NCBI GenBank assembly: GCA_029863125.1
Contig: JAOTWB010000017.1
Coordinates: 1 to 50,700, forward strand
Source of the DNA: Gammaproteobacteria bacterium
GTDB taxonomy: Bacteria; Pseudomonadota; Gammaproteobacteria; Steroidobacterales; Woeseiaceae
Direction of reading: 5' to 3'
Length of the DNA stretch: 50,700 nt
Both the position numbers and the translations under genes were made by a program. The first letter of the stretch is position 1, and every line of letters begins with the position of its first letter. Positions 49,769 through 50,700 of this stretch are shown here, one piece after another. The notes under the pieces are model-generated. The model did no database searches, was not told the DNA's origin, and saw only the letters and a list, made by a program, of their open reading frames with translations.

Positions 49769-50518
49769 ATGAACTACCTCAAGCGAACGATCAACATTGC
49801 TCTCGCACTGCCGCTGATCATGGGCGCGAGCCATGCGGTGATAGCCGCAGACGAAGGTGTACGCATCAGCACTACGTCCCAGGGTCTCGCCAGTCCGGCC
49901 GATACGACAGCCGAAAGAAAATCATCGCGTGACGAATACGGTGCGCTCGAAACGTCAGGGGACCGTAACACGACGGCGCGTACGGGCGGCCAGCAGAAGA
50001 CGTCCGGGAACGAGATGCGTACGCCGAATACGGACTTCTGGTTCTACACGGCCGATGTCGAGCTCTTCACTGACAGGGACCGCGACGGCTACTATGCCGG
50101 TATCGATCTGCTCTTCGACGCGGACACCTACTATGACGTCGCCGAGGTCTACGCCGTTATCTATCTGAGCTACGAATACGGTCCGTGGAATGAGTATGCC
50201 GAGACGGACAATTTCACGATATTCGGTGCTTCCAGCGGGGATGAATATATCGTCGAGACCGATCTTGTGGCGGGGTACCCAACCGGCCACTACGACATCC
50301 TGATCGAGCTGTACGACGCGTACGATAATGCCTTCGTAGCGGAAATCGGACCGGAAGATACGTCCGAGCTGTCCCTACTGCCGCTCGAGGACAGCACCCG
50401 GGATGCACCCGGCCCCGTTACGACGCAGGTCGTCGTTAGCTCTGGTGGCGGTGGATCGCTGGGCTGGTTCCTGTTGCTGGGACTAGCAGCGGCCGGCGCC
50501 GTGTCCCGCAAGGGCTAG
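49769..50518 (+). CDS. choice-of-anchor H-like secreted protein with GlyGly-CTERM
   Basis: A 249-residue surface-targeted protein. Signal INIALALPLIMGASHAVIAA; a disordered Ser/Thr/Gly/Asp-rich linker (about 30-80); a folded domain with DFWFYTADVELFTDRDRDGY, IDLLFDADTYYDVAEVYAVI and TGHYDILIELYDAYDN; then a C-terminal sorting signal VSSGGGGSLGWFLLLGLAAA ending in basic RKG. A glycine run followed by a helix and basic end is the GlyGly-CTERM signal processed by rhombosortase. The repeated Asp-rich DRDRDGYY strand may bind calcium. Its stop shares CTAG with the convergent RND gene. Confidence 0.8.
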   Translation: MNYLKRTINIALALPLIMGASHAVIAADEGVRISTTSQGLASPADTTAERKSSRDEYGALETSGDRNTTARTGGQQKTSGNEMRTPNTDFWFYTADVELFTDRDRDGYYAGIDLLFDADTYYDVAEVYAVIYLSYEYGPWNEYAETDNFTIFGASSGDEYIVETDLVAGYPTGHYDILIELYDAYDNAFVAEIGPEDTSELSLLPLEDSTRDAPGPVTTQVVVSSGGGGSLGWFLLLGLAAAGAVSRKG

Positions 50519-50700
50519 ACTGCAGCGGAGGTTTGACCAGGTTTTTGCGCACGGCGTGCCGTGCGCATGACTTTTCTGCCCCAGGCGGCAAGGCTGTCGA
50601 AGTACACGTACAGCGCCGGAACGACGAGCAGGGAAACGACCGTCGAGAACGCCAGTCCGCCGATGATTGCCCTGGCCATCGGAAAATACGGCGGGCCCGC
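50515..50700 (-). CDS. RND efflux transporter permease, C-terminal part
   Basis: The last 61 residues of an RND-family inner-membrane pump; the gene continues past the window end. The fragment begins AGPPYFPMARAIIGGLAFST, typical of the twelfth membrane helix region of the AcrB/HAE or CusA types, followed by VVSLLVVPALYVYFD, then a basic cytoplasmic tail. It is not long enough to tell multidrug from heavy-metal subtypes. The stop TAG is on 50515-50517 and shares CTAG with the convergent GlyGly-CTERM gene. Confidence 0.85.
   Translation of the reverse strand, partial: AGPPYFPMARAIIGGLAFSTVVSLLVVPALYVYFDSLAAWGRKVMRTARRAQKPGQTSAAV

Noticed and set aside
1-50700. CRISPR arrays, insertion sequences, integrases, tRNA genes, prophage genes
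   Set aside because: I looked for regularly spaced repeats, transposase-like ORFs and tRNA cloverleaf features and saw none.

Overview
The window looks like chromosomal DNA of a GC-rich, probably free-living marine-type gammaproteobacterium. The pointers are a long FadE acyl-CoA dehydrogenase, a sigma-54/PspF-controlled psp locus, a CTGT-N8-ACAG LexA box, gamma-type GshA and IlvA, a GlyGly-CTERM protein and an RND pump. The lineage is inferred from gene content; I see no rRNA, tRNA, insertion sequence, prophage or CRISPR array. Genes are densely packed, with many 1-8 nt overlaps, and GTG or TTG starts are common.

Layout. 1-5610: a mevalonate (MVA) pathway cluster: the end of mvaD, a phosphomevalonate kinase, a single-chain HMG-CoA reductase/mevalonate kinase fusion and idi on the + strand, then convergent HMG-CoA synthase. 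Together they cover acetoacetyl-CoA to IPP/DMAPP; most gammaproteobacteria use the MEP route instead. 5675-12631 (minus): a DUF4399 lipoprotein, a DUF4286/DUF3667 membrane protein, fadE with a lysine-rich tail, malate dehydrogenase, and an ECF sigma/anti-sigma pair. 12783-15187: an operon of a 55-aa peptide, a YtrA-type GntR regulator, an ABC ATPase and a permease, with a perfect 10-bp palindrome over its -10 box. 15209-18171: pspF, then divergent pspA, two PspC-domain genes and a PspB-like gene. 18199-22196 (minus): a secreted protein, a GGDEF/EAL protein, a bactofilin and a DUF2845 protein. 22385-30724: gshA, an aminotransferase/sulfotransferase pair, two related membrane-anchored unknowns, a ferredoxin-reductase-like flavoprotein and an SLC13 transporter with several RCK_C-like modules. 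30871-36182: an alpha/beta hydrolase, a helicase behind a LexA box, a secreted protein and IlvA. 36377-42528: a Bacteroidetes-type dihydroorotase and a three-gene 2-oxoacid oxidoreductase operon whose first gene is a GltD-like flavoprotein with ferredoxin clusters. 42525-50700: a DUF2330/RnfD-like pair, a DUF6249/ECF sigma/membrane-protein operon, a class V aminotransferase-like protein, secreted proteins, a TerB-domain protein and the end of an RND pump.

Two small genes were located by reading intergenic DNA. One is the 55-aa membrane peptide at 12873. The other is a 26-aa minus-strand peptide at 48693-48773 with its own promoter, a near-perfect Shine-Dalgarno and a terminator. The 3' UTR of the latter carries a 9-nt element complementary to that Shine-Dalgarno, an arrangement like fold-back-controlled type I toxin mRNAs. 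This unit and the HMGR-mevalonate kinase fusion are the most novel items here.
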